Notes: generated by a model not told the origin, from the sequence alone. Shown: positions 50,992-60,346, counted from the stretch's first letter. The stretch is DNA of 64,000 nt from Gemmata sp051859125 (GCF_051859125.1 NZ_JBHYGG010000002.1:18928-82927); one strand, 5' to 3'. Made by a program: numbers and translations.

Positions 50992-51578
50992 CCGACGCGC
51001 CGCTCGATCACGTCCTCGCCCGGCTCCGCCGCGGCGACGAGGCCGCCACGGGCGAACTGTTCGAGGCGTTCGAGCCGTTCCTCCGCGGGCTCGTCCGCCG
51101 GCGGATGCCGACCGGGGTCCGCACCCGGTTCGACTCGGCCGACATCGTCCAGTCCGCGTGGGCGACCCTCCTCGACGGGTTCCGCGAGGCCCGCTGGCAG
51201 TTCAACGACACCGCCCACCTGCGGGCGTTCCTCACGCGGGTCGTGCTGTGCCGGCTGTACGACCGCGCCCGGGGCGCCCAGGCCCAGACCGGCCGCGAGG
51301 AGGCGCTGGGCGAACTCGCCCGCGAGCTGCCGGGGTCCGAGCCGCGGCCCAGTGAGCACGCCCGCGCCGGGGCCGCGTGGCAGAGCCTGCTCGCCGCGTG
51401 CCCGCCCGAGCACCGCACGGTGCTCGACCTCCGCCGCCTCGGGTACACGTGCGAGGAGATCAGCGAGCGGACCGGGCTCCACGCCGGGAGCGTCCGCCGC
51501 ATCCTCCGCCACCTCGCCCGCCAGGTCGCGTTCGACGGCACCGACGACTCCCCGCCCCGCGTCCTCGATGGACAGTAG
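50988..51578 (+). CDS. ECF-type sigma factor
   Basis: A 196-residue protein with region 2 (LRRGDEAATGELFEAFEPFL, then FDSADIVQSAWATLL) and region 4 (LLAACPPEHRTVLDLRRLGYTCEEISERTGLHAGSVRRILRH) including a normal helix-turn-helix. It fits the planctomycete ECF group linked to Ser/Thr kinases. The ATG overlaps the preceding stop; the next gene overlaps its end by 11 bp. The kinase downstream could control it by phosphorylation, which is inference. Confidence 0.92.
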   Translation: MTDAPLDHVLARLRRGDEAATGELFEAFEPFLRGLVRRRMPTGVRTRFDSADIVQSAWATLLDGFREARWQFNDTAHLRAFLTRVVLCRLYDRARGAQAQTGREEALGELARELPGSEPRPSEHARAGAAWQSLLAACPPEHRTVLDLRRLGYTCEEISERTGLHAGSVRRILRHLARQVAFDGTDDSPPRVLDGQ

Positions 51579-53856
51579 CACCGCCCCCGGGCACTCGACC
51601 GAGGTGAACGCGCTGGCCGACCGATTGGTGGCCGAGATGCGCCGCCGGTGGGACCTGGGCGAGCGCCCGCTCACCGAGGACTTCCTCTCCGAGCACCCCC
51701 AGCTCCGCGACCACCCCGGGGCCGCCGGCGAACTGATCTACGAGGAGGTCTCGCTCCGCCGCGAGAGCGGCGAGCCCGGCGGCTCGGCCGAGGTGCTCGC
51801 CCGGTTCCCGCAGTGGGCCACGCAACTCCGCCTCCTCCTCGACCTCCGCGACGCCCTCGAAGTCGACCGCGAGCCGGTGTTCCCCGCGGTCGGCGAGCGG
51901 CTCGCCGAGTTCGACCTGCTCGCGGAACTCGGCCGGGGCCGCCGCGGCCGGGTGTACCTCGCCCGCCAGCCGTCGCTCGCCAACCGCCAGGTGGTGCTGA
52001 AGCTGACGCCGCGGGCCGACGCCGAGCACCACACCCTCGCCCGCCTCCAGCACACCAACATCGTCCCGCTGTACGCGGCGCACGACGACCAGGCCCGCCG
52101 GCTCCGGGTTCTGTGCATGCCGTTCTTCGGCGGCGCGACGCTCGCCCACGCGCTCGCCGCGCTCGCGCCAGTGCCGGCGGCCGAGCGGACCCCGGCCCAG
52201 GTGTGGGACGCGATCGCCGCGGCCCCCGGAAACGCGCCGCCGTTCGGGGCCGGGCCGGTCGCGCCGCCGGCGTGGGCGACCGACTACGTCCGGGTGGTGG
52301 TGCGGGTCGCGGAGGGGCTGGCCGACGCGCTCCAGTTCGCGCACGACCACCGACTGGTCCACATGGACGTGAAGCCCTCGAACGTGCTCCTCACAGCCGA
52401 GGGGCGGCCCATGCTGCTGGACTTCCACCTCGCGCGGCCGCCGGTGCCGGCCGTCGGGCCGCCCCCGCCGTGGCTCGGGGGCACGCCCGCGTACCAGTCG
52501 CCGGAGCAGCGGGCCGCCCTCGACGCGATCCGCACCGGCCGGGCGATTTCCGCCGAGGTCGACGGCCGGTCCGACGTGTACTCCCTCGGCGTGCTGATGT
52601 ACGAGGCGCTCGCCGGGGAGTTGCCGGGGGAGCGGCCCGTTCCACTGACCGCACGAAACCGTCGGGTGAGTCGCGGGCTCTCCGATGTTGTTTCGCGGTG
52701 CCTCGAACCCGAGGCGCGCGACCGCTACCCGGACGCCGCGGCGCTCGGCGACGACCTCCGCCGGCACCTGAACGACCTCCCGCTGCGCGGCGTCCGCAAC
52801 CACTCGCTCGGCGAGCGGTGGGCGAAGTGGCGCCGCCGCCGCCCGCAGGGGCTGATCCTCGGCGCGGCGCTCACCGTTCTCGTGGGCGGCGGCGTGCTCG
52901 GGGCGAGTCAGGTGAGCAGTCGCCTGGCCGCGGCCCGGGTCGCCCTCGACGAGGGGAACGCCGAACTCGCCCGCGGCCGGTTCACCGACGCCCGCGGCGC
53001 GTACCGCCGCGGGCTCGCGGTCGCCGAGGGGCTGCCGTTCACGGGCGGACTGGGGGCCGGGCTCGCCCGCGGGCTGCGGCAATCGGACCAGGCGGTCGCG
53101 TGCGGCGACCTCCACACGCTGGCCGAGGGGATGCGGGCGGTCTCGGCGGCCGACGCTGTTCCCGCGGCCGATCTGGCGCGGGCCGAGCGGGTCGGGGCCG
53201 ACCTGTGGGCGCGCCGCGCCGACCTGTTCGCCCTGGTGAGGGGTGACGCCCCGGCGGCGGTGCGCGAGACCGCCCGCGTCGACCTGCTCGACGTGGTGAT
53301 CGTCTGGTCGAACCTGCGGGTCCAACTCGCGGCGGACCCGGCCGGGGCGCGGCGGGCCGCGATCGACGCGCTCACCGAGGCGGACCGCGAACTCGGCCCG
53401 TGGGCCGGCCTGTACCTCGAACTCGCGGCGCTGAAGCGGGGGGCCGGGCAACACGCGGACGCCGAGGCCGACGCGCGGCGCGCAACCGACGCCCCGGCGG
53501 CGTCGGCGTGGCACCACGTCGCGGTCGGGAACTACCACCTGAGGCGCGGCGCGCTGGGGCCGGCCCGGATCGAGTTCGAGCGGGCCACCGGCCGCGACCC
53601 GCGGTCGTTCTGGGCGCGGCTCCAGTTGGGCCGGTGCGACCTCGCCGCCGGCCGGCACGAGGACGCGCTGCTGTCGTTCGCGGTCTGCACCGGCCTCGAC
53701 CCGGACAACCCCGCCGGGCACCTGCACCAGGGGCTCGCGCACCTCCGCACCGGCCGCCGCGACCGGGCCCTCGCCGACGTCGAGCGCGCCCTGGCCCTCG
53801 ACCCCACCAACCCGCAGGCGGCGGCGCTGCGGGAGACCCTTCGCCGCGCCCCGTGA
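51568..53856 (+). CDS. Ser/Thr kinase-like protein with membrane helix and TPR repeats
   Basis: A 762-residue protein. Kinase-like domain at about 115-420 with glycine loop GRGRRG, Lys145 in VVLKL, HMDVKPSN in place of HRDxKPxN (265-272), and DFH instead of DFG (285-287). The later SPEQRAAL and SDVYSLGVLMYEAL are normal. One membrane helix (about 432-450, LILGAALTVLVGGGVLGA) leads to C-terminal TPR-like repeats with pairs such as ARIEFERATGRDPRSFWARLQLG. The altered HRD and DFG suggest weak or no catalysis. Start from the 11-bp overlap with the sigma gene. Confidence 0.9.
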   Translation: MDSSTAPGHSTEVNALADRLVAEMRRRWDLGERPLTEDFLSEHPQLRDHPGAAGELIYEEVSLRRESGEPGGSAEVLARFPQWATQLRLLLDLRDALEVDREPVFPAVGERLAEFDLLAELGRGRRGRVYLARQPSLANRQVVLKLTPRADAEHHTLARLQHTNIVPLYAAHDDQARRLRVLCMPFFGGATLAHALAALAPVPAAERTPAQVWDAIAAAPGNAPPFGAGPVAPPAWATDYVRVVVRVAEGLADALQFAHDHRLVHMDVKPSNVLLTAEGRPMLLDFHLARPPVPAVGPPPPWLGGTPAYQSPEQRAALDAIRTGRAISAEVDGRSDVYSLGVLMYEALAGELPGERPVPLTARNRRVSRGLSDVVSRCLEPEARDRYPDAAALGDDLRRHLNDLPLRGVRNHSLGERWAKWRRRRPQGLILGAALTVLVGGGVLGASQVSSRLAAARVALDEGNAELARGRFTDARGAYRRGLAVAEGLPFTGGLGAGLARGLRQSDQAVACGDLHTLAEGMRAVSAADAVPAADLARAERVGADLWARRADLFALVRGDAPAAVRETARVDLLDVVIVWSNLRVQLAADPAGARRAAIDALTEADRELGPWAGLYLELAALKRGAGQHADAEADARRATDAPAASAWHHVAVGNYHLRRGALGPARIEFERATGRDPRSFWARLQLGRCDLAAGRHEDALLSFAVCTGLDPDNPAGHLHQGLAHLRTGRRDRALADVERALALDPTNPQAAALRETLRRAP

Positions 53857-53963
53857 CCGGCCCCCGAGAAAAATTCCCAAAGTCGCGCTCGTTCCGCGCG
53901 CCGGATTCGATGTACCCGGTGGGTGGCCGCGTTCGGCCGCCCGGCACGTTAGGAGGACATGCC

Positions 53964-54458
53964 GTGTCCAACCGGGGCGCGAAACTGATGCCAAAGCAGA
54001 TTGCGACCAGGGCGGCGGCCGGTGCGCGTCCCGACCCGCACGTCGGGACGCCCGCGCCCCCGGCCCGCGACCGGGTGGCCGCGGGCCGGCACCTGAACGG
54101 GCAGGGCGGCGGCACCGACACCGGCTCGCACGCCCTCCCCGACGTCGGGACCGTGTTCGACCTGTCGGGCACCGTGGCGCTCGCCGGGATGGGCGCCTTT
54201 GAACTGACCGGCTGGGTCCGCGGGGTCGGGTTCGCGGCCCGCGGGCGTGCGACCGGCCGGGTGGTCCTGACCGACGCGCACGGCACGATCGCACTCGACC
54301 TGCTCGGCCCGCTGCAACCGGGGTTCAGCCCGCTCCCGGCGGCCTTCACGTACACCGCGACCGGGGGCACCGGCGCGTACCGGCGGCTCGCGGCGGCGGG
54401 GACGGCGCACTTCGCCTTCTCGCCCGAGTCGGGCGCCTTCTCGGTCCAGTTCGCCTGA
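53964..54458 (+). CDS. Secreted or surface hypothetical beta-rich protein
   Basis: A 164-residue protein from GTG 53964 with a perfect site AGGAGG at 53951-53956. The head is charged and Pro-rich; the second half has repeating strands (FDLSGTVALAGMGAFELTGW, AFTYTATGGTGAYRRLAAAG) reminiscent of dirigent/allene-oxide-cyclase-like barrels, especially GTGAYRR. No signal peptide is clear. Function unknown. It lies 107 bp after the kinase gene. Confidence 0.65.
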   Translation: MSNRGAKLMPKQIATRAAAGARPDPHVGTPAPPARDRVAAGRHLNGQGGGTDTGSHALPDVGTVFDLSGTVALAGMGAFELTGWVRGVGFAARGRATGRVVLTDAHGTIALDLLGPLQPGFSPLPAAFTYTATGGTGAYRRLAAAGTAHFAFSPESGAFSVQFA

Positions 54459-54664
54459 TTGAAGGGCGAACCCGCGGTGAACGGCTCGGGGCTCCGGGGT
54501 AAGGAAGCGATCCCGGGCGCCCGGCGGCCGCACCGGGTGCTAACTCGCGGGCCGGCCGGCGCACGACGCGCCCGCCGCCCGCTTGTTAGCGCCCACACGA
54601 GCGACGACCCGCGACGAATTCCACGCACCCTGCGACCACACCCTTGACGCCCACGGAGCCCCGC

Positions 54665-57664
54665 ATGCGTTCTGCCAAGAAGCACCCCCGCCCCGCCCGC
54701 CGCTCGCGCCTGGGGCTCGAACAGCTCGAGCCCCGCGAGGTGCCGGCGACGCTCGCCCCACTCAACGACTTCACCACGCCGAACACCAAGGACCTGTACC
54801 TCCCGCTCACGGTCACCAACGCGACCGGCACCGTCACGTACTCCGCCGCCAGCAGCAACCCGCAGGTGCAGGTGCAGGTCGTGACCGGCGGGACGACGAT
54901 CAAGTTGCGCGTCGCGGGGACGGCCGCGGGCGGGGCCGCGTTCGAGGGCGACCTCACGTTCCGGCTGTTCGACACCCTCGCGCCGGCCACCACGGCGCGC
55001 ATCGTCGCGCTCGTGAACCAGGGCTTTTACGACGACCTGACGTTCCACCGGATCATCGACGGGTTCGTGGCCCAGGGCGGCGACCCGAACGGCAACGGGA
55101 CCGGGGGCTCGGGCCTGAAGATCGACGACGAGTTCACCACCCGGCTGACGTTCAACAGCCCCGGGCTGCTGGCGATGGCGAACTCGGGCGACGACACCGG
55201 CGACTCGCAGTTCTTCATCACCGACACCGACCTGACCCTCGGGCAGCAGCCGCAGAACCTGAACTTCCAGCACACCATCTTCGGCCAGCTCGTCGCCGGG
55301 TTCGACACCTTCGCCAAGCTCATGTCCACGCCGGTGCAGAGCAGTGACACGGGGACGCCACTCAGTCCGGTCACCATCACCGCCGCGACGGTGGTGCCGA
55401 ACGACCCGAACGGCGTGCTGCGGGTCACCGCCCCGGCGACCTTCACCGGCACGTCGGCCGTCACCGTCACGCCGAGCGACGGCGGCGCGTCGAGCACCGG
55501 GGACACGTTCAACGTGAACTTCGTGGCCGACGCCGTGAACGACGCCCCGTTCCTCGGCCCGGTCGCGGGCCAGACCACGACGCCGGGGACGGCGGCCACG
55601 TTCCAACTGACGGCGACCGACCTGGAGGGTGACGCCCTCACGTACTCGGTCGTGAGCGCGACCACGACGGGCGGCCAGACGGTAAACGTGCAGACGCAGA
55701 TCGACCAGGCGACGGGCCGCGTGACGGTCACGCCGCCGGCCAACTTCACGGGGCCGATCTCCTTGAAGTTCGGCGTGAAGGACGCATCGCACACGACCCC
55801 GGACACGCAGGTCGTCACGCTGAACGTGACCAGCGCCACGGCGGCGGTCAGCACCGTGACCTCGACGACCGCCAACGGCACCTACGGCGTCGGGGCGACC
55901 ATCAACGTCACCCTCACGTTCTCGCAGCCGGTCACGCTCGCGGGTGGGAACCTGACGCTGGCCCTTAGCGGCGGCGGCACCGTCACGTTCGCGCCGTTCA
56001 CCAACCAGACGACCGTGACCGGGACGTACACCGTCGCGGCCGGGCACAACAGCGGCGACCTGGACTCGACGGCGCTCGCGCTCGCGACCGGGGCCACGCT
56101 CCGCGACGCCGGCGGCACCGCCGTCCCGCTCGCGATCCCGAGCGGCCAGTCGCTCGCGAAGTCGAAGGCGCTCGTCGTGGACACGGCCGCCCCGACGGTC
56201 ACGATCGGCGCGCCGTCCTCGGCGGCGACGGGCCGCGGCGTCGTGACGTACACGGTCACCTACGCGGACCCGAACTTCAACACCAGCACCCTGACCGCGG
56301 CCAACGTGACCCTGAACAAGACCGGCACCGCCAACGGCACGGTCACCGTGACCGGGAGCGGGAAGACGCGGACCGTGACCATCAGCAACATCACGGGCAA
56401 CGGCACCCTGGGCATCTCCATCGCGGCCAGCACCGCGACCGACAAGGCGAACCAGTCCGCCCCGGCCGCCGGGCCGAGCGCCACCGTCGCGGTCAAGAAC
56501 TCCCCGCTCATGGCGGTCGGCGGCTCCGACGGCACCGTCCGCACGCTGAACCCGACCACGGGCGCGGTCGTCTCGACCGTGCGGCCGCTCGACACCAAGG
56601 CCGGGCCGTACAGGGGCGTGGTACAGGTCGCGTTCGGCGACTTCAATGGCGACGCGGTCCCGGACCTGTTCGTCACCGCGGCCGACGCGGGCGGGGTGAA
56701 CGGCCTGGCCGCGACCAAGGCCGGGAAGGTGTTCGTGTTCGACGGCACCGCAGCGGCCAAGGGGACGCTGTCGCACCTCCACACGTTCACCCCGTTCGCC
56801 AACCACGCCGGGCCGGGGCAGCAGAAGGGGACCACGGACCGGACCGGGGCGTACACGAACGGCCTGAACATCGCCGTTGGGGACGTGAACGGCGACGGCA
56901 AGATCGACCTCGTGGCCGGCACCCGCGTCGGCCCGCAGGCGGCGAGGCTCGAGTACGGGCGGCTCGTCGTCGTCACGCCGGGGGGCACCAAGAACGGCGC
57001 GGCCGACACGTTCGTCGGGTCCGACAAGCTCGGGCACACGCCGTTCGGCCCGGCCTACGCGAAGGGCGTCGTCGTCGCGGTCGGCGACCTGGACGGCGCG
57101 CCCGGCGACGAGATCGCAGTGACCCGCGGCGACGCGGTCGCGGTCACGAACCCGAACAAGACGCTCAAGCTCAAGGCGTTCGACCTCAACGCCGCCGGGA
57201 CGGCCCTGGCGGAACTGAGGCTCTCGGGCACGAACGCGCCGCTGGCCCCGTTCGCGGGGGTCGGGTCGGGGACGAAGATCATCGACGGCGGCGGGCGGGT
57301 GACGTTCACCGACGCGAACGGCGACGGGAAGGACGAGCTGGTGTTCGCGGCACTGGACGCGGTGACGGACGCGAGCAACGCCCGGGTGCGGGTGGCGGCG
57401 TTCGCGGTGAACACGGCCACGGGCCTGGCCACGGCGACGAGCACCGGCGCCGGGCCGAGCAAGAGCTACCTCGCGGGCAAGGGCGTCACGGTTGCCGCGA
57501 TCGCCGGCGTGTCGCCGGGGGCGGGCGGGACGCGCAACCTCGTCCTCGTCACCCGCGGGGCGTCGTCGGGGGTGCAGTTCCTCGCCCCGCTGTCGGGCAC
57601 CCCGCTCGCGGGCGGGTTCAACCTGAACGTCCTGAACGGCGGCATCAGCCTCGAAGGGGTGTGA
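54665..57664 (+). CDS. Secreted cyclophilin-Ig-FG-GAP fusion protein
   Basis: A 999-residue protein with an N-terminal basic head and LEQLEPREVPA at 18-28. Residues about 95-225 are a cyclophilin-type peptidyl-prolyl isomerase domain (FHRIIDGFVAQGGD at 127-140, MANSG and SQFFIT). Then come Ig/cadherin-like repeats and one to two Big-like blocks, and the last 350 residues contain FG-GAP-like units with calcium-type DxNxDG motifs (FNGDAVPDL, VNGDGKIDL, ANGDGKDEL). It is probably exported to the cell surface, where it may fold or bind partners. The ATG at 54665 follows CACGGAG. Confidence 0.9.
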   Translation: MRSAKKHPRPARRSRLGLEQLEPREVPATLAPLNDFTTPNTKDLYLPLTVTNATGTVTYSAASSNPQVQVQVVTGGTTIKLRVAGTAAGGAAFEGDLTFRLFDTLAPATTARIVALVNQGFYDDLTFHRIIDGFVAQGGDPNGNGTGGSGLKIDDEFTTRLTFNSPGLLAMANSGDDTGDSQFFITDTDLTLGQQPQNLNFQHTIFGQLVAGFDTFAKLMSTPVQSSDTGTPLSPVTITAATVVPNDPNGVLRVTAPATFTGTSAVTVTPSDGGASSTGDTFNVNFVADAVNDAPFLGPVAGQTTTPGTAATFQLTATDLEGDALTYSVVSATTTGGQTVNVQTQIDQATGRVTVTPPANFTGPISLKFGVKDASHTTPDTQVVTLNVTSATAAVSTVTSTTANGTYGVGATINVTLTFSQPVTLAGGNLTLALSGGGTVTFAPFTNQTTVTGTYTVAAGHNSGDLDSTALALATGATLRDAGGTAVPLAIPSGQSLAKSKALVVDTAAPTVTIGAPSSAATGRGVVTYTVTYADPNFNTSTLTAANVTLNKTGTANGTVTVTGSGKTRTVTISNITGNGTLGISIAASTATDKANQSAPAAGPSATVAVKNSPLMAVGGSDGTVRTLNPTTGAVVSTVRPLDTKAGPYRGVVQVAFGDFNGDAVPDLFVTAADAGGVNGLAATKAGKVFVFDGTAAAKGTLSHLHTFTPFANHAGPGQQKGTTDRTGAYTNGLNIAVGDVNGDGKIDLVAGTRVGPQAARLEYGRLVVVTPGGTKNGAADTFVGSDKLGHTPFGPAYAKGVVVAVGDLDGAPGDEIAVTRGDAVAVTNPNKTLKLKAFDLNAAGTALAELRLSGTNAPLAPFAGVGSGTKIIDGGGRVTFTDANGDGKDELVFAALDAVTDASNARVRVAAFAVNTATGLATATSTGAGPSKSYLAGKGVTVAAIAGVSPGAGGTRNLVLVTRGASSGVQFLAPLSGTPLAGGFNLNVLNGGISLEGV

Positions 57665-57677
57665 TGCCGGCGGGCGG

Positions 57678-58034
57678 TCACAGGTCGTCGTACCGGATGA
57701 GCAACTCCTCACCGGCGCGGACGTCGCGGAGGGTGAAGTAGTCGTAGTTCGCGTCGTGGGCGAGGTTCGGCTCCTCGGAGTCGTTCAGGAACCAGCCCAC
57801 GCTGATGCGGTTGAAGTCCCTCGGCGTGAAGCACTCCGTCTCGTACCGCGTGACGAAGTTCTCCTTCACCTCGGCCGGCACGTCGAGCGCCGCGAACTCG
57901 GCCCAGGTCCGGCGGGTCACGTCGTCGGGAGCGAACAACTCCTTCAGAACGGTCCCGCGGGGGATGTCCGTCGTGGCGAACACGCCGACCCCGGCGTCGG
58001 GGATCGGGGACGGCTTCAGGCGGAAGTGGAACAT
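57678..58034 (-). CDS. SET-domain protein
   Basis: A 118-residue protein with a minimal SET-like fold: DAGVGVFATTDIPRGTVL at the start, VGWFLNDSEEPNL (a variant of the NHS.xPN motif), and YFTLRDVRAGEELLIRYDDL, the usual C-terminal strand pair. SET proteins methylate lysines using S-adenosyl-methionine. Bacterial members are often of eukaryotic-like origin. The ATG at 58034 begins the domain; the upstream frame lacks homology. No operon partner. Confidence 0.8.
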   Translation of the reverse strand: MFHFRLKPSPIPDAGVGVFATTDIPRGTVLKELFAPDDVTRRTWAEFAALDVPAEVKENFVTRYETECFTPRDFNRISVGWFLNDSEEPNLAHDANYDYFTLRDVRAGEELLIRYDDL

Positions 58035-58419
58035 CGCTTTGGCGACCGGACCGGGGAAGTTACGGCGTCGGGTCAGAGTAGCGGGTTTGGGTTCCCCTGG
58101 TTCGGCAGCGCACTGCACACCCCGGTTCGGCGGGCGATCGCCGGGACCCACCGGCGGCCGGTCCCCGGACCCGTCACCGCTCTCTCCGCCTGGGAAATCC
58201 AGGCGACGGCACGCACGCGGTGCTTTGCGCCGCACTTTGGCACAGGCCGTGCAATACCCCTTTGCGTCGAACACGATCGGGCCGGGGCTCCCCTGACCCA
58301 CCACTCACACCTGACTTCACTTCACCCAACCTATCCATCAAAAGCCGGCGGCGTTTGCCGCCGGCTTTTTCGTTTGGCCCCGCACTGGTGCAACGTGCCG
58401 GTCCCCACTCGCACGCGCG
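58035..58419. other. Intergenic region with bidirectional terminator
   Basis: No gene is supported. The minus-strand frame continues upstream of the SET start and includes a CxxC (CTAC), but it looks non-coding and Pro/Gly/Arg-rich. A strong symmetric terminator lies at 58340-58370. Confidence 0.5.
58340..58370. terminator. Bidirectional rho-independent terminator
   Basis: AAAGCCGGCGGC, GTTT loop, GCCGCCGGCTTT plus further T; the flanking A and T runs let it work on both strands. It serves the minus-strand metallophosphatase, whose stop lies 50 bp away. Confidence 0.85.
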
Positions 58420-59358
58420 TCACACCCACTTCCAGTTGTACCGGGTGTACGGCTTGAGGTCGGCGTCGCCGATGAAGTTGAACTCCCAGCCGCTGCCGGT
58501 GTGTTCGAGGACGCCGACGCTGCCGGTTTCGGGGTGCCCGTCGCGGGTCCGCAGCTCGAAGCCGGCGAGGTGGTAGACCTGCGTTTCGCCGGGCCCCCCT
58601 TCGAGCCACGAGCCGTCGCCGCCGTAGTGCCCGAAGAACGCGAACTTCGGCCTCGCGATGCCGAGCAGCGCCCGCAGCGCCTCGCTCCCGTACCCGACGC
58701 GCTTGGCGTCCTTCGGCGCGTCGTGCGACAGCAGCACGTCGAACTCCTCCCACGCGAGCCGGTCCACGGCCCGGTGGTCGATGTACCCGCGGGGCGGGAG
58801 GTTCTTGCGGCCGTTCGGCCCGTCGCCGTCCACTCCCCAGACGGCCCCGACCCGCAGCTCGGGCACCGAGACCCCCGGCGCGGGTTGCGCCGCGAGGTCC
58901 GGGGGCGGCTCGATCACCCACGTCGAGCGCTCGGGGAGCACCTTGACGTGCCCGTCCTTGATGCCGCGGACCTTGCAGTACGCATCGACGGCGAAGTCCG
59001 GTTGCGTGCCGCTCGCCAGCGCGAGGCGCTCGAGTTCCTTGAAGTCCTCGTGGTTGCCGGCGGTGAACCACAGCCCCGGCGCGGCGTGCGGGTCGTCCTC
59101 GAAGGTGGCCTGAGCGAGGGGGTTGGTGGCGACGATGTCGAGCGTGCCGAGTTCGAGCGGGTCGTCCTTCGCGTGGCGGACGGTGGCGCGGTCCATCGCC
59201 GCCGGGTTCGGGAAGTACCCGAGGTCGCCGACCTGGAGGAGCCCGGCGACCGGCCGCTTCGCGCGCCGCGCCCAGTACGACGCGAAGCGGAACGCGGGCA
59301 GGACCCGGCCGTGCAGGTCGCCGAAGACGAGGAACGTTGTGTGCGCGGGGGTGTCCAT
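58420..59358 (-). CDS. Calcineurin-like metallophosphoesterase
   Basis: A 312-residue protein with the five metal motifs in order: GDLHG at 13-17, GDLGYF at 44-49, GNHED, LLSHDAP and GHYGG. It is a two-metal phosphoesterase, cytoplasmic since no signal peptide is seen. The insert between motifs 2 and 3 is longer than in bacterial Ser/Thr phosphatases. Substrate unknown; diverse phosphodiesterases share this fold. The ATG at 59358 is the natural start of the fold. Confidence 0.9.
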   Translation of the reverse strand: MDTPAHTTFLVFGDLHGRVLPAFRFASYWARRAKRPVAGLLQVGDLGYFPNPAAMDRATVRHAKDDPLELGTLDIVATNPLAQATFEDDPHAAPGLWFTAGNHEDFKELERLALASGTQPDFAVDAYCKVRGIKDGHVKVLPERSTWVIEPPPDLAAQPAPGVSVPELRVGAVWGVDGDGPNGRKNLPPRGYIDHRAVDRLAWEEFDVLLSHDAPKDAKRVGYGSEALRALLGIARPKFAFFGHYGGDGSWLEGGPGETQVYHLAGFELRTRDGHPETGSVGVLEHTGSGWEFNFIGDADLKPYTRYNWKWV

Positions 59359-59397
59359 GCTCCGAAGGACGGTGCGGGCGGCCCGCCGGTTCGCGCG

Positions 59398-59679
59398 TCA
59401 CGCGGGCGGCGAGGGCGGCGGGGCGGCCCGGGGCGGGCGGTTCTTGTCGAGCACCGCGAAGAGGATCAGGCCGAACGCCACGAACCGCACCCAGTACTGG
59501 ACCGTCCCGGCCGCGGGCTGGTCCGAGAGCGCGACCGCGATCCGGCTCCCGGCCATCACGAGGAACGAGAGCGCGAACATGGCGAACAGCCGGTCGCGGG
59601 TGTCGCGCCAGAACCGCAGGAAGAACACCCCGGCGACGGCGAACCCCATCGCGATCATCCCGGACAGCAACTGGTCCAT
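59398..59679 (-). CDS. Small membrane protein (DUF5985-like)
   Basis: A 93-residue protein with three likely membrane helices: MIAMGFAVAGVFFLRFW, LFAMFALSFLVMAG and YWVRFVAFGLILFAVL. It resembles the DUF5985 family, which often occurs as adjacent pairs of short membrane proteins, as here. The start at 59679 lies 12 bp after the stop of the neighbouring paralogue. Function unknown. Confidence 0.75.
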   Translation of the reverse strand: MDQLLSGMIAMGFAVAGVFFLRFWRDTRDRLFAMFALSFLVMAGSRIAVALSDQPAAGTVQYWVRFVAFGLILFAVLDKNRPPRAAPPPSPPA

Positions 59680-59690
59680 CGTCGCCCCCG

Positions 59691-59954
59691 TCAGCGCCGC
59701 GGCGCGTCCCACACCAGGCCGAACAACAGCACCGACACCCCCGCGAGCGTGAGCCCGCGGCGGACCACGAGGAGGTCCACGTCCGGGATGACCACGAGGT
59801 CGAAGAACAGCACCACGTTCTCGGCGCACAGCAGCAGGAAGCACAGCCCGCACCACAGGAGCAGGCGCGAGCGGGACCGGCGGTACCCGCGGACCAGGAG
59901 CACCCCGCACGCGAGGGCGGTGGCGGCGCACAGGAGGTAAACGACGCCTTCCAC
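59691..59954 (-). CDS. Small membrane protein (DUF5985-like), pair partner
   Basis: An 87-residue protein from GTG 59954 with three likely helices (VVYLLCAATALACGVLLV, LLLWCGLCFLLLCAENVVLFF, TLAGVSVLLFGLVW). The second contains LLCAENV, typical of DUF5985. It starts two bases after the upstream gene's stop, so coupling is likely. The longer upstream frame lacks support. Confidence 0.8.
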   Translation of the reverse strand: MEGVVYLLCAATALACGVLLVRGYRRSRSRLLLWCGLCFLLLCAENVVLFFDLVVIPDVDLLVVRRGLTLAGVSVLLFGLVWDAPRR

Positions 59955-59956
59955 CC

Positions 59957-60346
59957 TCACCCCTCCTTCCGGAGCCGGAACGCATCGGCGAACGCCCGCA
60001 GCGGGTCCGCGGCCCGCGCGTACACGTACTTGATCATGCTGACCGGCCGCTCGCGGTACAGGCGGAGGACCTTGCGGGCGAGGGCGTCCAGTTCCGGCGT
60101 GGCCGGGGCGAACCGGCACACCGGGGCACCCTCCGGCCCCTCGGGCGCGAGGAGCCCGCGGGCGCGCAGCGCCGCCGCGTGCCCGGCGACCGCGGCCGGG
60201 GCCGCCTGGACCTCGGCGGCCAGCGCCGAGACCGGCCACCCTCGGGCCGGCTCCTCGCCCAGTACCCGGAGGATTTCCAACTGGTCGATCGACTCGACGT
60301 GGGTGTCGAGGAACCGAACGACGTCGGTGGGGAACGGCTCGGTCAC
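59957..60346 (-). CDS. Winged-helix-like protein
   Basis: A 129-residue protein with a helix-turn-helix-like centre (VAGHAAALRARGLLAPEGPEG) and a C-terminal basic tail. The N-terminal part (LEILRVLGEEPARGWPVSAL) looks like the start of a winged helix. It is the first gene of an operon with the two membrane proteins, and probably regulates it or has its activity tied to the membrane partners. No family recognised with certainty. Confidence 0.7.
   Translation of the reverse strand: MTEPFPTDVVRFLDTHVESIDQLEILRVLGEEPARGWPVSALAAEVQAAPAAVAGHAAALRARGLLAPEGPEGAPVCRFAPATPELDALARKVLRLYRERPVSMIKYVYARAADPLRAFADAFRLRKEG

Noticed and set aside
53372..57712. Minus-strand frame of 1,446 codons opposite the kinase and cyclophilin genes
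   Set aside because: No domain, no start signal; the plus strand carries clear families.
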